NCBI RefSeq assembly: GCF_007751035.1
Contig: NZ_CP036433.1
Span: 5,375,001 to 5,439,000, forward strand
Direction: 5' to 3'
Source: Lignipirellula cremea
Lineage (GTDB): Bacteria; Planctomycetota; Planctomycetia; Pirellulales; Pirellulaceae
DNA length: 64,000 bases
This document shows positions 1 through 10,259 of this stretch, piece after piece (position 1 is the first letter of the stretch; the number at the start of each line of letters is the position of its first letter). Below the pieces are notes generated by a model, which was not told the origin of the DNA, did no database searches, and worked only from the letters and a program-made list of their open reading frames with translations. A program made the position numbers and the translations under genes.

Positions 1-174
1 GTGCTGGTGGTCGTGCCCGTTTGCCTGGCCGCTTCGCTGGCGGCCGGCTGGCTGTTTTACCACACGATTGAGAAACGCTTTATCGGTTCGCGTTCGGCGC
101 CTGCACCCACCAAGGCGCCCGAAGAGACGAACTTTCCCACCCCTTCAACGCCGCAGCCCAGCCTGGGCGCGTAA
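1..174 (+). CDS. C-terminal end of an acyltransferase-3 (OafA-like) membrane protein, partial
   Basis: Only the last 57 codons are in the window, open from base 1. They give one hydrophobic segment (VLVVVVPVCLAASLAAGWLF) followed by YHTIEKRFIG and then a Pro/Thr/Ser-rich tail ending in GA. The pattern hydrophobic helix - FYHxIEKxFI is the usual last transmembrane helix and terminus of acyltransferase-3 family O-acetyltransferases, integral inner-membrane proteins that acylate surface glycans. The Pro-rich tail is extra. Family assignment rests on this short motif alone. It converges on the following gene with a gap of about 37 bp. Confidence 0.5.
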   Translation: MLVVVPVCLAASLAAGWLFYHTIEKRFIGSRSAPAPTKAPEETNFPTPSTPQPSLGA

Positions 175-211
175 CCTGGCCAGGGATTCAGCCTGCCCGC
201 TACTAACACGG

Positions 212-1312
212 TCAATCCGCGTCGGAGCCCCAGTCGTCGTCCTGGTCATTCGCCAGGGCGGCGTCGGCCTGCTGGTCGATCAGGGCGGCGAGCTCCGCTT
301 CTCCGGCCTGGAACTGCATGCCAATCAGCAAGGCCCACAGCGGCAACGCCCCCAGCCGATCGACCTCAATCTTGACGAGGTCCTTGTGCGTGCAAAGCAG
401 TGCTGCAACATCGGACAGCTCGGCGGCCCAGCCGGCGAGCGACTCAATATCCGTGCGGGTATACGAATGATGATCGGGAAACTCCCGCCAGGCGGCAATC
501 TCATAGCCGCATGCTTCCAGCGTATGGCGAAAGCCGGCCGGGTTGCCGATGCCGCAAAAGGCGGCGATGCGCGGCCGCTCGCCGGGTGCGATCGGCTGTT
601 CGTCGCCGGAAGCGTTGCGTAAGCATTGCGGGGCGTGGATGACCTCGCTCCAGGGAGCGGTGCGATTATATCGCTGCACCGTCTTGCGCAGCTCGGCGCG
701 GGCCGGTGCGTCGATCATGTCGGCCCGGGTGAGCACAATGGCGTCCGCCCGACTGAGGCCCGTTAGCGGTTCGCGCAGATAACCGCGGGGAAGCAGCTTT
801 CCCAGGCCAAACGGCTGTAGCGCATCGAGCAGTACAATATCGAGATCGCGATCGATCCGCCGGTGCTGGAAGCCGTCGTCCAGCAGGATCAGCTGGGCGG
901 AAAACTCTTCCACCGCCAGTTCCGCGGCGGCGACGCGGTCGGGATCCTGCAGATGGGGGACGTCCGGCAGGCGTTGCTCCAGCTCCTTGGCTTCGTCATT
1001 GACGCCGCCTTTTTCCGCCCCGTAGCCACGACTGACGATCGTGACACGCACCTCTTGCTGTCGCAAGCGCCGGGCGATCCACTCCACTAAAGGCGTTTTC
1101 CCCGTGCCGCCGGCCGTGATATTGCCCACGCTGATCACGGGAGTCGCTACACGGGTGACCGCCTGCGACGAATGATCGTAACGGCGGTTGCGCAATGCCA
1201 CCGCCCAGCCGTAGGGACAGGCTGCGGCTCCGAGCAGGAACCGCCAGGCGACGCCGCCGAATCCACGGCGGCGTCCGCTGACAATTTCGCGATGTTCTTC
1301 AGGCGTTAGCAT
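212..1312 (-). CDS. lpxK: Tetraacyldisaccharide 4'-kinase LpxK
   Basis: The protein phosphorylates the 4' position of the lipid A disaccharide at the inner membrane, a late step of the Raetz pathway. A hydrophobic N-terminal helix around the sequence AWRFLLGAAACPYGWAVALR is followed by the P-loop GGTGKTP in the context SVGNITAGGTGKTPLVEW, and then by the LLDDGFQHRRIDRDLDIVLLDA block that is diagnostic of LpxK. I start at the ATG at 1312 (366 aa); a TTG four codons upstream is also open. With kdsB at 21.4 kb it shows that the cell makes lipid A-KDO. A 129-bp mobile element sits just upstream, between this gene and isocitrate dehydrogenase. Confidence 0.93.
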   Translation of the reverse strand: MLTPEEHREIVSGRRRGFGGVAWRFLLGAAACPYGWAVALRNRRYDHSSQAVTRVATPVISVGNITAGGTGKTPLVEWIARRLRQQEVRVTIVSRGYGAEKGGVNDEAKELEQRLPDVPHLQDPDRVAAAELAVEEFSAQLILLDDGFQHRRIDRDLDIVLLDALQPFGLGKLLPRGYLREPLTGLSRADAIVLTRADMIDAPARAELRKTVQRYNRTAPWSEVIHAPQCLRNASGDEQPIAPGERPRIAAFCGIGNPAGFRHTLEACGYEIAAWREFPDHHSYTRTDIESLAGWAAELSDVAALLCTHKDLVKIEVDRLGALPLWALLIGMQFQAGEAELAALIDQQADAALANDQDDDWGSDAD

Positions 1313-1368
1313 CTGCTGGTCCAACGCCTCGCACGGATCTCGCGGGATCGACTGCCAGAAGGCAGGCT

Positions 1369-1497
1369 AGTGGTGCGTCAAGTTTCAATTTCAGGTTTGG
1401 CCATTTTCGCGCGAGCCGCTGTTCCTTTTAGTTAACCGTGGCTATCGCCAAAACGGCTAATTGGAAGAACCCGAACTCTTTGCCTTGACGCAGCACT
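1369..1497 (-). mobile_element. 129-bp MITE-like element, copy 1
   Basis: Non-coding element with imperfect 14-bp terminal inverted repeats (AGTGGTGCGTCAAG at the left, CTTGACGCAGCACT at the right). Its sequence matches the reverse complement of 41051-41179 at 128 of 129 positions. The left flank reads CTAG overlapping the first bases. The right flank reads CTCG, so a CTAG duplication is imperfect here. It begins a few bases after the TAA stop of the isocitrate dehydrogenase gene and separates it from lpxK. There is no coding capacity, so a transposase acting in trans is needed. Confidence 0.85.
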
Positions 1498-1499
1498 CG

Positions 1500-2594
1500 T
1501 TACATCTTTTTGCAAATCGCTTCGGCCATCTCGCGGGTGCCGACGGCGGTCGGGTCGTCGCGATTTTCTTTCAGGTCGTAGGTCACGTCTTTGCCTTCGG
1601 CAATCACGCTGGCGACGGCGTCTTCCAGTTTTTGGGCGGCTTCGGTTTCGCCCAGGTGACGCAGCATCAGCATGCCGGAAAGAATCACCGCGGTCGGGTT
1701 GACCTTGTTGAGTCCCTTGTACTTGGGGGCGCTGCCATGGGTCGCTTCAAACACGGCTCCGTTGGGGCCGATGTTGGCGCCGGGGGCGACGCCCAGGCCG
1801 CCGACGATGCCGGCGCCCAGGTCGCTAATAATATCGCCGTACAGGTTGGGCAGCACCAGCACGTCGTACAGTTCCGGCTTCTGGGCCAACTGCATGCACA
1901 TGTTGTCGACGATGCGTTCCTCGAATTCAATTTCCGGGAACTCGGCAGCCACTTCGCCGGCGACCTTCAGGTACAGACCGTCGGTGTACTTCATGATGTT
2001 GGCTTTGTGGACCGCGGTCACCTTTTTGCGACCATTGGCGCGGGCGTATTCAAAGGCGCAACGCACAATGCGATCGGTTCCACTGCGGCTGATCGGCTTG
2101 ATCGAAATGCCCGTCTCTTCCAGGCCAGATTTGATTTTTCGATCGGCCGGCAGGGAGTTGATGAACTCCATCAGCTGCGCCGTTTCCGGCTTGCCGGCTT
2201 CAAATTCTACGCCTGCGTACAGGTCTTCGGTGTTTTCACGAACGATGACCAGGTCGATCGGCAGTTCGCTGAAATAGCTGCGAACGCCTTTGTACTGCTT
2301 GCACGGACGGATACAGGCGAACAGCCCCAGTTCCTGTCGCAGGTAAACGTTGATGCTGCGAAAACCGGTGCCAACCGGCGTGGTGATGGGGGCCTTGAGG
2401 GCGCATTTGGTGCGGCGGACGCTTTCCAGAGTGGAGTCGGGAATCGGGCTGCCCGTTCTCGCCATGACATCGACGCCCGCTTCCTGGACGTCCCAGTTAA
2501 TGCTCACGCCGGTTGCATCAATACACTTCCGGGCGGCTTCCGCCAATTCCGGGCCGGTGCCATCGCCGGTAATCAGGGTGACATCATGCGCCAT
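1500..2594 (-). CDS. icd: NAD-dependent isocitrate dehydrogenase (isocitrate/isopropylmalate dehydrogenase family)
   Basis: Cytoplasmic beta-decarboxylating dehydrogenase of 364 aa, expected to turn isocitrate into 2-oxoglutarate. The N-terminus [13 protein letters not shown] is the family nucleotide/substrate entry. [19 protein letters not shown] carries the substrate-binding arginines, ENTEDLYAG follows, and the NAD site lies near [12 protein letters not shown] and [19 protein letters not shown]. The short length and ENTEDLYAG fit NAD-type isocitrate dehydrogenase better than 3-isopropylmalate dehydrogenase, but homoisocitrate activity cannot be excluded from sequence. The ATG is preceded by AGGAG at good spacing. 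The TAA stop lies directly beside a MITE-like insertion. Confidence 0.85.
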   Translation of the reverse strand: MAHDVTLITGDGTGPELAEAARKCIDATGVSINWDVQEAGVDVMARTGSPIPDSTLESVRRTKCALKAPITTPVGTGFRSINVYLRQELGLFACIRPCKQYKGVRSYFSELPIDLVIVRENTEDLYAGVEFEAGKPETAQLMEFINSLPADRKIKSGLEETGISIKPISRSGTDRIVRCAFEYARANGRKKVTAVHKANIMKYTDGLYLKVAGEVAAEFPEIEFEERIVDNMCMQLAQKPELYDVLVLPNLYGDIISDLGAGIVGGLGVAPGANIGPNGAVFEATHGSAPKYKGLNKVNPTAVILSGMLMLRHLGETEAAQKLEDAVASVIAEGKDVTYDLKENRDDPTAVGTREMAEAICKKM

Positions 2595-2840
2595 CAGTCA
2601 GGCTCCTCTTGGGAAACTTAAAGAAAGCGCCTCCAGGGGCGCTATGAGGTTTTCGCAGGTGACATGGCAAGCTATCACACGCCTGGCGGGCCGTCAACGC
2701 GGCCAAACCCACGCTGACTGGCCCGACATTTGGAACGCGGGATCTTAACCAAAGGAGGGGTCCTGGCGTCCCTGCGACAGCCGCCAGAACTGCGGTACGG
2801 CGTTTTCGCCCCCGGTTTCCTGTTTGCTCACCCGGACAGC

Positions 2841-4334
2841 TCAAGGGCGAACGACACGCGCTTTGTCGTACGTCTCACGCAGTTCGTCGCAGCGACTGCA
2901 GAGCTGCGTCAGGACTTTGGCGTACTCTTTCTGCTCGACCAGGTTCTGCAGTTGCTGCGGATCGGCCTGCAGGTCGTGCAGGAACTCAAAGGGCGGTTCC
3001 TGTTCGAAGTAGCGGGCATACACGTATCGCTGGTCCCGTACGCCTTCCCATTTCGGGATGGAACGGTTGTTGAACAGATGCTCGCAGAAAAAGTCGGTCC
3101 TCCAGTCGGAGGGCGCTTCCCCTTCCAGCCAGGGGAGGAGCGAACGGCCTTCGTAACGCGCGGGCGCTGCGACTCCGGCCAGGGCCAGAATGGTGGGGGG
3201 AATATCGACATTCAGCACGATCGGCGAAAGCACCCGACCGGTTGCGGTCGCCTGGGCGGACGGCAGTTTGACGTCCTGCTGGCGGGGATCGTAAATCACC
3301 AGCGGCACGCGGAGCGATTCTTCATAATGCGACCATTTGCCAGCAAAGCCGCGGGAGCCGGCGTAATAGCCGTTGTCGCCAGAGAAAATCACCACCGTGT
3401 TCGCCGTCTGGCCCAGCTCCTCGACTTTCGCCAGCACCCGACCGATGACATGGTCGACCCCGCTGATCATGCGATAGTAAGCGCGAATGTTCTTCTGGTA
3501 CTTCTCCGGCGTATCCCAGCGCCAGTACCAGCGATCGCGATTCATCGACTTGCGGAGGAATTCGGGCTGGCTGTCAAAGACCGCAGGTTCCGACAAATGC
3601 GGCGCCGGAACTTCAATATCGTCGTACAAACCATCCACGGCGTGCGGCCAGGGATAATGGTTTTCCTTGTCGCCGTCTTCCGCATGGGGAGCGTTGAAAC
3701 TGACCGACAGGCAGTACGGCTGTTTGCCGTCGCCGGACTGCAGGAACGCAATCGCATGGTCGCCGGCAATCTCCGAAACGTGCCGCTCGCTGCCGTCGGG
3801 CATCTTTTTGAAGTAGGGGCTACGATTGAGCGGTTTGAAAAAGTCGAACATCTCCTTCGGACCGCCGCCTGCGGCGCTGACCCCAAATTTTCCGACAAAG
3901 CCTGTGCGGTAACCGGCCCGACGAAGCACCGCGGGATAGCTTTCTTTGACATACGTCGGGTCAATCGGCGGCGTGCCGAACGTGAACCGATGCGTGCGTT
4001 CATACAGCCCCGTCAGCAGCGTCGCCCGGCTGGCGGCGCAGATCGAAGTGGTGACGAACATGTTGTCGAACCGCACCCCTTTTTTCGCCAGCGCGTCGAT
4101 ATGCGGCGTCTTCAGAATCGCGTGCCCCGCACATCCCAGCAGATCGCTGCGCTGGTCGTCGGACAGGAAGAACAGAATGTTCGGCCGCTCTTCCGCCTGC
4201 ACCTTACGGAGGGCGTCCGGCAGACAGATCGCCAGCAGGAACAGGACAGCCGCCAAGAGGGCGGTCGGCAGTGATTTTGTCGCCTGGAGACGTGCACAGG
4301 ATGTTGGGCGTTTCATGGAAGTGAATTTCAGCAT
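2841..4334 (-). CDS. Secreted formylglycine-dependent sulfatase (iduronate-2-sulfatase-like)
   Basis: Exported sulfatase of about 497 aa. A basic then hydrophobic signal peptide ([18 protein letters not shown]) precedes the metal-binding entry [13 protein letters not shown] and the modification motif [11 protein letters not shown], whose first Cys (about residue 99) is converted to formylglycine. Later [15 protein letters not shown] and the C-terminal blocks complete an alkaline-phosphatase fold. Two in-frame ATGs are plausible, 4334 with AGGCGG upstream and 4316; I give the former. It is divergent from the RNA methyltransferase gene. The natural substrate is probably a sulfated polysaccharide; no maturase gene is nearby. 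Confidence 0.85.
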   Translation of the reverse strand: MLKFTSMKRPTSCARLQATKSLPTALLAAVLFLLAICLPDALRKVQAEERPNILFFLSDDQRSDLLGCAGHAILKTPHIDALAKKGVRFDNMFVTTSICAASRATLLTGLYERTHRFTFGTPPIDPTYVKESYPAVLRRAGYRTGFVGKFGVSAAGGGPKEMFDFFKPLNRSPYFKKMPDGSERHVSEIAGDHAIAFLQSGDGKQPYCLSVSFNAPHAEDGDKENHYPWPHAVDGLYDDIEVPAPHLSEPAVFDSQPEFLRKSMNRDRWYWRWDTPEKYQKNIRAYYRMISGVDHVIGRVLAKVEELGQTANTVVIFSGDNGYYAGSRGFAGKWSHYEESLRVPLVIYDPRQQDVKLPSAQATATGRVLSPIVLNVDIPPTILALAGVAAPARYEGRSLLPWLEGEAPSDWRTDFFCEHLFNNRSIPKWEGVRDQRYVYARYFEQEPPFEFLHDLQADPQQLQNLVEQKEYAKVLTQLCSRCDELRETYDKARVVRP

Positions 4335-4405
4335 CAAAGCCGCCTGGAAATCGAGGATCAACGGGGTTACTTCGGGTCGGCGAGTGTTATGATACGACGG
4401 TTTCC

Positions 4406-5227
4406 TTGCCCCCGTCACCCACAGCGCCTGCCGAAGTGTTCATTCAAAGCCTGCAGAACCCCCGTGTGAAGGCGGCCCAGCGATTGCGGCAGCGACGCGG
4501 ACGCGAACAGCAACAACGCATTTTGATCGACGGCGTTCGCGAGAATCGCCTGGCGCTGACGTCGGGAGTGGAGTTTGTCGAGCTCTACTATTGCCCCCAG
4601 CATCTGCAGGCGGAAGCCGACGCGCTGCTGAGCCAGGCGGCCGCGGCGGGAGTGGCCCTGCTGGAAACTTCGCCGGCCGTGTTCGAACGACTGGCGTTCG
4701 GCGATCGGATCGAAGGGGTGGTCGGCGTGGCGGCGACGCCCGACCGGTCCCTGCAGCAGGCGACACTCGGCGATTGCCCGTTGCTGGCGATCATCGAAGG
4801 GGTCGAAAAACCGGGGAACCTGGGCGCCATGATCCGCACGGCTGATGCGGCCGGAGTTGACGCGGTGGTGCTGGTTGATTGCCGGACCGATCTGTTCAAC
4901 CCCAACCTGATTCGCGCCAGCCTGGGGGCGTTATTCGTGATGCCCGTCTTCACGGCCGAGGTCAACGAAGCCCGGCAATGGCTGGCCTCGCACGAGATCC
5001 CCGTGTATGCGGCCCTGGTCGACGGCTCGATTCCGTACTATACGGCCGACTTCCGCGGTCCAACCGCCCTGGTGCTGGGCAGCGAAGCCGAAGGACTCAC
5101 GGCCGCATGGCGCCGGGACTGCACGCCGGTGCGATTGCCCATGCACGGCCGCGTCGACAGCCTCAATGTATCCGCGACAGCCGCCGTGCTACTCTACGAA
5201 GCCGTCCGTCAGCGGGCCATTGGATAA
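4406..5227 (+). CDS. TrmH/SpoU-family RNA 2'-O-methyltransferase
   Basis: SPOUT methyltransferase of about 273 aa, acting on rRNA or tRNA with S-adenosylmethionine. The N-terminal substrate-binding domain ([31 protein letters not shown]) is typical of the RNA 2'-O-ribose methyltransferase subgroup. The three SpoU motifs are present: [28 protein letters not shown] and [14 protein letters not shown], which together form the trefoil knot and cofactor site. No in-frame ATG exists near the start, so TTG at 4406 is chosen; a GTG about ten codons downstream is an alternative. The exact target nucleotide cannot be told. The gene is divergent from the sulfatase and convergent with the thioredoxin-like gene. 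Confidence 0.88.
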   Translation: MPPSPTAPAEVFIQSLQNPRVKAAQRLRQRRGREQQQRILIDGVRENRLALTSGVEFVELYYCPQHLQAEADALLSQAAAAGVALLETSPAVFERLAFGDRIEGVVGVAATPDRSLQQATLGDCPLLAIIEGVEKPGNLGAMIRTADAAGVDAVVLVDCRTDLFNPNLIRASLGALFVMPVFTAEVNEARQWLASHEIPVYAALVDGSIPYYTADFRGPTALVLGSEAEGLTAAWRRDCTPVRLPMHGRVDSLNVSATAAVLLYEAVRQRAIG

Positions 5228-5246
5228 TTGTCTGGCTGGCAAACAG

Positions 5247-5262
5247 CGGGCGACGTCGCCCG
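5247..5262. terminator. Perfect palindrome between convergent genes
   Basis: CGGGCGACGTCGCCCG is a 16-bp perfect palindrome in the short gap between the methyltransferase stop and the thioredoxin-like gene stop. Its place suggests a bidirectional terminator, although no strong T-tract follows on either strand. Confidence 0.4.
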
Positions 5263-5288
5263 TTACGTAAAAGATCAGGTCCAACTGC

Positions 5289-5849
5289 TCAGTCGTTATG
5301 CTTCTCGCGCAGACGCGGCGAGGTGCGCAGCATGAGCTGCACCCGTTCGAACTCGTCGATCCAGCCCTGGGCGACGGCTCCGGTCAACTCGGCCGCAGGC
5401 GGGACAATGCCGGTCGGGCAGCCGGCCCCCAGTTTGTCGGCCGCCATCGAGCGGTATTTGGCCAGCGTGCGGTCACCGTATCGCCCGACGAACTGGTCAT
5501 CTTCGTTCAGGAACACCACCTGCGGCACCCGGGCGCCGCCGCACAGCGAAAGCGCCTCGCGGAGATCGTCGTTGTCATCGCGGTCAAAGTAGCGGATCTC
5601 GATCGCGGGGCTGGCCTGTTCGATGTGATCAAAGATCGGGCACTGCTCCACGCAGTCCCCGCACCAGGCGCCGGCCATGCACAGAACTTTCACCTGCCGC
5701 CGAAAACTGCCGAGCAACTCTTTCTGTGCAGCCGTCAGGGCGGACGTCGCATGCACTGCGGCCCAGCGTTGCTGATGCGCTTCCGTGCCGTACTTCGCCA
5801 GAAACTCCTGGTAAGTCAAACCGGTGGGAAATTTGGCGCCAAAATCCAT
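5289..5849 (-). CDS. Thioredoxin-family protein with CGDC active site
   Basis: 186-aa protein with a thioredoxin fold. The region VKVLCMAGAWCGDCVEQCPIF carries the redox pair C63-x-x-C66 in the form CGDC. The cis-proline region is ARVPQVVFLNEDDQFVGRYGDR, typical of the small cytoplasmic thioredoxin-like family whose members begin with a helical TYxEFLxKYGT segment. There is no signal peptide, so it should act in the cytoplasm as a disulfide reductase or thiol carrier. Substrate unknown. It lies just downstream of the EboE-like gene on the same strand, with about 50 bp between them, and may be co-transcribed. Confidence 0.8.
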   Translation of the reverse strand: MDFGAKFPTGLTYQEFLAKYGTEAHQQRWAAVHATSALTAAQKELLGSFRRQVKVLCMAGAWCGDCVEQCPIFDHIEQASPAIEIRYFDRDDNDDLREALSLCGGARVPQVVFLNEDDQFVGRYGDRTLAKYRSMAADKLGAGCPTGIVPPAAELTGAVAQGWIDEFERVQLMLRTSPRLREKHND

Positions 5850-5899
5850 AGTGTGTTTTCTCAGGTTGAATCGGAGAGGAAAGGGGGGAAAGCTGCCTG

Positions 5900-7087
5900 T
5901 CAGGGGGCGATCGGCTTGAAGGCTTGTTCGATATATTCCATTTCGGCTGCAATGCCGTCGGCCAACTCCGCCTGCTGCAGCTCCGGCGGCAACACGCCCC
6001 AGGCGTACGTTTCTACTTCAAAGTGACGGCAGTCGGTCAGCTCGCGGGCGGCGACCAGGCATTCTTCGATTTGATTCCGCGAGGTCGAAAGCAGGCCAAA
6101 TTTTTCCAGATAGACAGGCACATGGAAGTGGACACGCCAGCGACTGGCCAGCTCGACCGGATCGCCCGCCTGGGCCAGAGCGAGCGGCAGGTCTTCAAAA
6201 AACGTTTCGGTTCCGTCGTCGGTCTGGACGACCGTTTGATGCAGGTAACGATCCTCCGAGAAGCCGCGTAGCTGCTCGACCGCCTCGGCCCGATCTGTCG
6301 GGGAAATGCGATCAAAATCGACGCAGACTGCCGAAGAGATCTGCACCTTGCCCACGCCGATGCCGGCCGCCTGGTAGCGCTGCAGTACGGCCGTTTGCCC
6401 TTCAAACATCACGGCCGCATGACAGACGTCGTGGCACACGCCCAGGTAACGACGCACGGCGTCTTCATCGCCGCCGGGCAGCAGATACTGCTCAAACAGG
6501 TCGACCATCTGCCGGGAATACTGCAGCTGGCAGCCGGGTTCCGGCTCCAGGCACAGCCGGATCCGCCGGCCGGACTCCTGCTCCAGTCGCGCCAGGCGGG
6601 CCGCAACTTCGCGCAGGTTGGCGGTGGCGGAAGCCCACTGGGCGTCGGTCAGCGTTGGGTCGCCCCAGGCGATGGGGGAGGTCGAGATGCTGCCTTCTTC
6701 CCCCGCCGGCAGCAGGCCATCAAGGATGTCGATGAGGTCCAGCGTATAATCCCGTCGACGCGGGTCGAACCAGGTCGGCAGGTAAACGTCGTGCTTCACA
6801 ATCGGCTGATGGAAGTCGCCATAAGGGAAGCCGTTCAGGGTAAACGGCGACAGGCCGCGTTCGCCGAGCCAGTCGGCGAAGCGTTCCGTTTCGCCAGGTT
6901 GGCGGAGTTTTTGCGCCGTTACCGACGGCAGCCACAGGCCGACGCCCATCGGGGCGTGCGGCGAGAACTTTGCCTTGACCGCCACGGCGTGCCGTTCCAG
7001 GTTCGCCTTGTTGGTTTCCAGATCGGCGCCCGCATGGACGTTGGTGCAATAGCCGAGTGCGATAGGGCCGGTGAAATCTCCCGCCAT
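5900..7087 (-). CDS. eboE: EboE-like metabolite traffic protein (TIM-barrel, xylose-isomerase-like)
   Basis: About 395 aa. The start MAGDFTGPIALGYCTNVHAG, the block LNGFPYGDFH and the motifs CLEPEPGCQL and GVCHDVCHAAVMFE match the EboE family, TIM-barrel proteins resembling xylose isomerase that occur in ebo clusters, proposed to move secondary-metabolite precursors across the inner membrane. His/Glu residues in CHDVCH and EPEPGC could bind metal. The ATG at 7087 has AGGGAG upstream; upstream in-frame codons are rejected for that reason. Notably none of the usual partners (EboA, B, C, D, F) adjoins it. The biochemical function is unknown, so the name is by family only. Confidence 0.75.
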   Translation of the reverse strand: MAGDFTGPIALGYCTNVHAGADLETNKANLERHAVAVKAKFSPHAPMGVGLWLPSVTAQKLRQPGETERFADWLGERGLSPFTLNGFPYGDFHQPIVKHDVYLPTWFDPRRRDYTLDLIDILDGLLPAGEEGSISTSPIAWGDPTLTDAQWASATANLREVAARLARLEQESGRRIRLCLEPEPGCQLQYSRQMVDLFEQYLLPGGDEDAVRRYLGVCHDVCHAAVMFEGQTAVLQRYQAAGIGVGKVQISSAVCVDFDRISPTDRAEAVEQLRGFSEDRYLHQTVVQTDDGTETFFEDLPLALAQAGDPVELASRWRVHFHVPVYLEKFGLLSTSRNQIEECLVAARELTDCRHFEVETYAWGVLPPELQQAELADGIAAEMEYIEQAFKPIAP

Positions 7088-7228
7088 GGTTTCTCCCTCA
7101 AAGAATGCCCGCCGATTAAAGTGCATCGCCGGCAGTCGCAGGCGGATTGTTCTTGCGCGGGCTCGTAGTTTCCTTTTCAAATACTAAGTATAGTAATCGC
7201 TCTGGAAAACCCCCAACGGCGGGCCAAT

Positions 7229-7978
7229 ATGATCACCGTTCATGAATTGACCAAGCTCTTCACCTTGGGGAGGACCGTGGTTACGGCCGTCGACAAGTTG
7301 TCGTTTGAGGTGCAGGCGGGCGAAGTGTATGGGCTGATGGGCCCCAACGGAGCCGGCAAAACGACAACCCTCCGCATGATCCTGGGACTGCTGAAGCCGG
7401 ACTCGGGCTATGCCGAAGTCGCTGGCGTGCGGACGCTCGATGCGCCCGACGAGGTCAAGGCGTGCGTCGGTTTTGTATCGACCAGCGCCGGGCTGTACCA
7501 GTGGCTGACGCCGCGGGAACTGCTCATGTTTTACGCCGATCTGTATGCGATCGAGCCGGTCAAAGCGGCCGCCCAGGCGGAGCGACTGTCGGAGCTTTTC
7601 GGTCTTTCGTCGTTCCTGGACCGCGGCTGTGCGAACCTGAGCACGGGACAAAAGCAGCGCGTCAATCTGGCCCGGGCGCTCATGCATGACCCGCCCGTGA
7701 TGCTGCTGGACGAACCGACCCGCGGCCTGGATATCCATGGCAGTAAAGTGATTTTCGATTATGTGGCCCTGCTGCGGGAACAAGGGAAAGCGGTGATCGT
7801 TTCGACCCATCGCCTGGATGAAGCCCAGCGGCTGTGCGACCGCTTTGGCTTGCTGGAGAACGGCCGGCTGCACCAGGAAGGCACGCTCGACCAGTTAAGG
7901 GCGGCCACCGGCTGCGATTCGCTCGTAGAAATGTTCCTGCAGTATGTTTCGTCGACCCCGCGAGAAGACCATGAATAA
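7229..7978 (+). CDS. ABC transporter ATP-binding protein (NatA-type)
   Basis: 249-aa nucleotide-binding subunit of an exporter. Walker A is GPNGAGKTT (residues 38-46), the signature is [16 protein letters not shown], Walker B is [14 protein letters not shown], and the switch histidine lies in [12 protein letters not shown]. The degenerate signature (NLSTG rather than LSGG) and the family order resemble NatA of NatAB sodium exporters. Its stop overlaps the start of the next gene by 8 bp (ATGAATAA), so the two subunits are translationally coupled and form one transporter. Confidence 0.9.
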   Translation: MITVHELTKLFTLGRTVVTAVDKLSFEVQAGEVYGLMGPNGAGKTTTLRMILGLLKPDSGYAEVAGVRTLDAPDEVKACVGFVSTSAGLYQWLTPRELLMFYADLYAIEPVKAAAQAERLSELFGLSSFLDRGCANLSTGQKQRVNLARALMHDPPVMLLDEPTRGLDIHGSKVIFDYVALLREQGKAVIVSTHRLDEAQRLCDRFGLLENGRLHQEGTLDQLRAATGCDSLVEMFLQYVSSTPREDHE

Positions 7979-10259
7979 GAGCGCATCGCCGCGCTTGTCG
8001 ACCTGGCGGCGGCTTCGCGGCCTCATGGTCAAAGAGCTTCGCGAAACGCTGCGCGATCGCCGCACAATCATCACCCTCGTGCTGATGCCCGTGCTGGTCT
8101 ATCCGCTGTTCGGTCTCATTTGCCAGAAATTCCTGCTGACCAGCGGCGCCCGGGCCGTGAGCGAACCCTGGCGACTGGGGATCGCCTCGGACAACGACGA
8201 GATCGATCCGCAAAAGCAGGCCGTCTTTGAGGAACTGCTCCGCCAGGGCGCCCGGTTGCTCTACCAGAAGCAGGCCGCCGCAGCCGCCGCGACCCCAGGC
8301 GACGCTCCGCCGGCTGCCGCGCCCGCGAATCCTCCCCCGCCGAGTGACCCCCCGAAACCCACCGCGTCAGGCCAGCCCGCCGATTCCCCGCAGGACGCAG
8401 ATCTGGCTCCGGCTGAACAGCCTGAACCCGATAACCAGCGCGCCATTGAGTTGATGCCGGTGAAGGACATTCGCGTGGCGGTGGCTGAGGGGCTGGTCGA
8501 TGCGGCCGTCGACCTCAAAATCGTCAACGGCGAGCGGCAGGTGAAAATCTACTACCGGCCGGCTTCCTCGCTGAGTGGTTCCTTGCGGCGGTATCTGTCG
8601 GAACGTCTGATTGAGCTGAACCTGGCGGACTACCAGAATCGCCTTCGCCACTTCCGTCTGCCGGCGGCCCCGCTGACGGACGTGCGCCTGGAAGAGATCG
8701 AAGGGAAAGAGCCGGCGCCCGTTTCCCTGGCGGGCGTCGTTCCGTTGATTCTCATCCTGATGACGATCACTGGCGCCGTCTATCCCGCCATCGACTGCAC
8801 GGCCGGCGAACGGGAGCGGGGCACGCTGGAAACGCTGGCCGCCTCGCCGGCGCCGCGGTTGTACATCCTGCTTGCCAAGTATGTCGCCGTGTTGACGGTG
8901 GCCCTGCTTACCGCCGCGGTCAACCTGCTGGCGATGACGATCACAGTCAACAGCCTGGGGCTGGGCTCGGTGTTGCTCGGCGCCGCTGGGTTTTCGATTG
9001 GGGTGATCGGTTCGATCTTTGGACTGATGGTGCTGTTCGCTGCTTTCTTTTCGGCGGTGCTGCTCTGCGTCACCAGTTTTGCCCGCAGCTTCAAGGAGGC
9101 CCAGGCGTATCTGATTCCGCTGATGATGTTATCAATCGGTCCAGGCCTGGTGAGCCTGTCGCCGGAGATCCGTCTGACGCCGTTGCTGGCGGCCTGCCCG
9201 TTGATCAATATTGTGCTGCTGGCCCGCGACGTGATGGAAGGCTCGGTCAACTTCCCATTGGCCATGATGACGATAACGACGACGGTCTTCTTTGCCCTGG
9301 CGGCGATCGGGCTGGCGGCCAAACTGTTTGGCTCCGACGCCGTGCTGTACGGCGCACCGGGCGGCTGGGCCGAGTTATTCCAGCGTCCTGCGAAAAGTCG
9401 CTCTGCGGCGTCGGTCAGCTCGGCCATGCTCTGCCTGGCGATCCTGTTCCCGCTGCTGTTCCTGACGGCGAACCTGCTGGCGCGATGGAAGCTGGGCGGG
9501 GATGATCCCACGCAGTTGTCGTCGGTCAAGTTTCTGCTCAACGGTCTGGCGACACTCGTGCTGTTTGGCCTGCTGCCGACTTTCGCCGCCTGGCTGCAGC
9601 GTGTGCGGATCCGCGACGGCTTCCAGGTGCACACGCCGATCCTGCTCTCCTGGCCGCTGGCGATTTTGCTGGGCGTAAGCCTGTGGCCGCTGGCGCATGA
9701 GCTGGTGGTGCTGGCCCACCAGATCGGAATCGCTTCGCTGTCGCCGGAACAGATGGAGCAGACGCTGGGCCTGGTCGAGAAGCTGCGACAGGTGCCGCTG
9801 TGGGTGACGCTGTTGTCCTTCGCCCTGGCTCCAGCCGTGTTTGAGGAGTGGTTCTTCCGCGGTTACCTGATGCGGGCCTTCCTGGCCACGACCAGCCGCG
9901 GGAATGCGTTGCTGTTCTCCTCGTTGTTGTTCGGCCTGTTCCATGTGGTGTCGAGCAGCCTGGCCTTTGAGCGATTTTTGCCGACCACCTGCCTGGGGCT
10001 GGTGCTGGGCTACGTCTGCCTGCGGACCGGCAGCGTTCTGCCGGGCATGCTGTTGCATGTGACCCATAACAGCCTGATCTGGACGGCCGCCTATGAACGG
10101 GAGCGACTGGCCGCCTGGGGACTAAGCGGCGGCGACACCGACCACTTGCCGCTGGTCTGGCTGGTGGTCGCCGGAACGACGACCCTCGTCGCCCTGGTGC
10201 TCTTGACGCTGACCACCCGACCGCCTGCTCCTAGCGAGACCGAAGAGCCGATCTTGTAG
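7971..10259 (+). CDS. ABC-2 permease fused to a CPBP intramembrane protease
   Basis: 762-aa membrane protein joining two modules. The first half is a NatB-like ABC-2 permease: one N-terminal membrane helix, a large extracytoplasmic loop, then [32 protein letters not shown] and five or more hydrophobic helices. The second half (from about residue 480) is a CPBP/Abi protease with EEWFFRGYL (E625, E626, R630), FHVVSS and HVTHNSL, the expected glutamates and histidines of glutamic intramembrane proteases. The loop contains an Ala/Pro/Asp-rich insertion at about 8275-8400, unusual for the family. The start is the ATG overlapping the ATPase stop. Likely function: ATP-driven export plus membrane proteolysis; substrate unknown. 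Confidence 0.85.
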   Translation: MNKSASPRLSTWRRLRGLMVKELRETLRDRRTIITLVLMPVLVYPLFGLICQKFLLTSGARAVSEPWRLGIASDNDEIDPQKQAVFEELLRQGARLLYQKQAAAAAATPGDAPPAAAPANPPPPSDPPKPTASGQPADSPQDADLAPAEQPEPDNQRAIELMPVKDIRVAVAEGLVDAAVDLKIVNGERQVKIYYRPASSLSGSLRRYLSERLIELNLADYQNRLRHFRLPAAPLTDVRLEEIEGKEPAPVSLAGVVPLILILMTITGAVYPAIDCTAGERERGTLETLAASPAPRLYILLAKYVAVLTVALLTAAVNLLAMTITVNSLGLGSVLLGAAGFSIGVIGSIFGLMVLFAAFFSAVLLCVTSFARSFKEAQAYLIPLMMLSIGPGLVSLSPEIRLTPLLAACPLINIVLLARDVMEGSVNFPLAMMTITTTVFFALAAIGLAAKLFGSDAVLYGAPGGWAELFQRPAKSRSAASVSSAMLCLAILFPLLFLTANLLARWKLGGDDPTQLSSVKFLLNGLATLVLFGLLPTFAAWLQRVRIRDGFQVHTPILLSWPLAILLGVSLWPLAHELVVLAHQIGIASLSPEQMEQTLGLVEKLRQVPLWVTLLSFALAPAVFEEWFFRGYLMRAFLATTSRGNALLFSSLLFGLFHVVSSSLAFERFLPTTCLGLVLGYVCLRTGSVLPGMLLHVTHNSLIWTAAYERERLAAWGLSGGDTDHLPLVWLVVAGTTTLVALVLLTLTTRPPAPSETEEPIL

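Noticed and set aside
1461-2621. Long open frame opposite isocitrate dehydrogenase
   Set aside because: It is antisense to a clear enzyme gene, a common effect of high G+C codon usage; the His/Phe-rich product has no recognisable domain.
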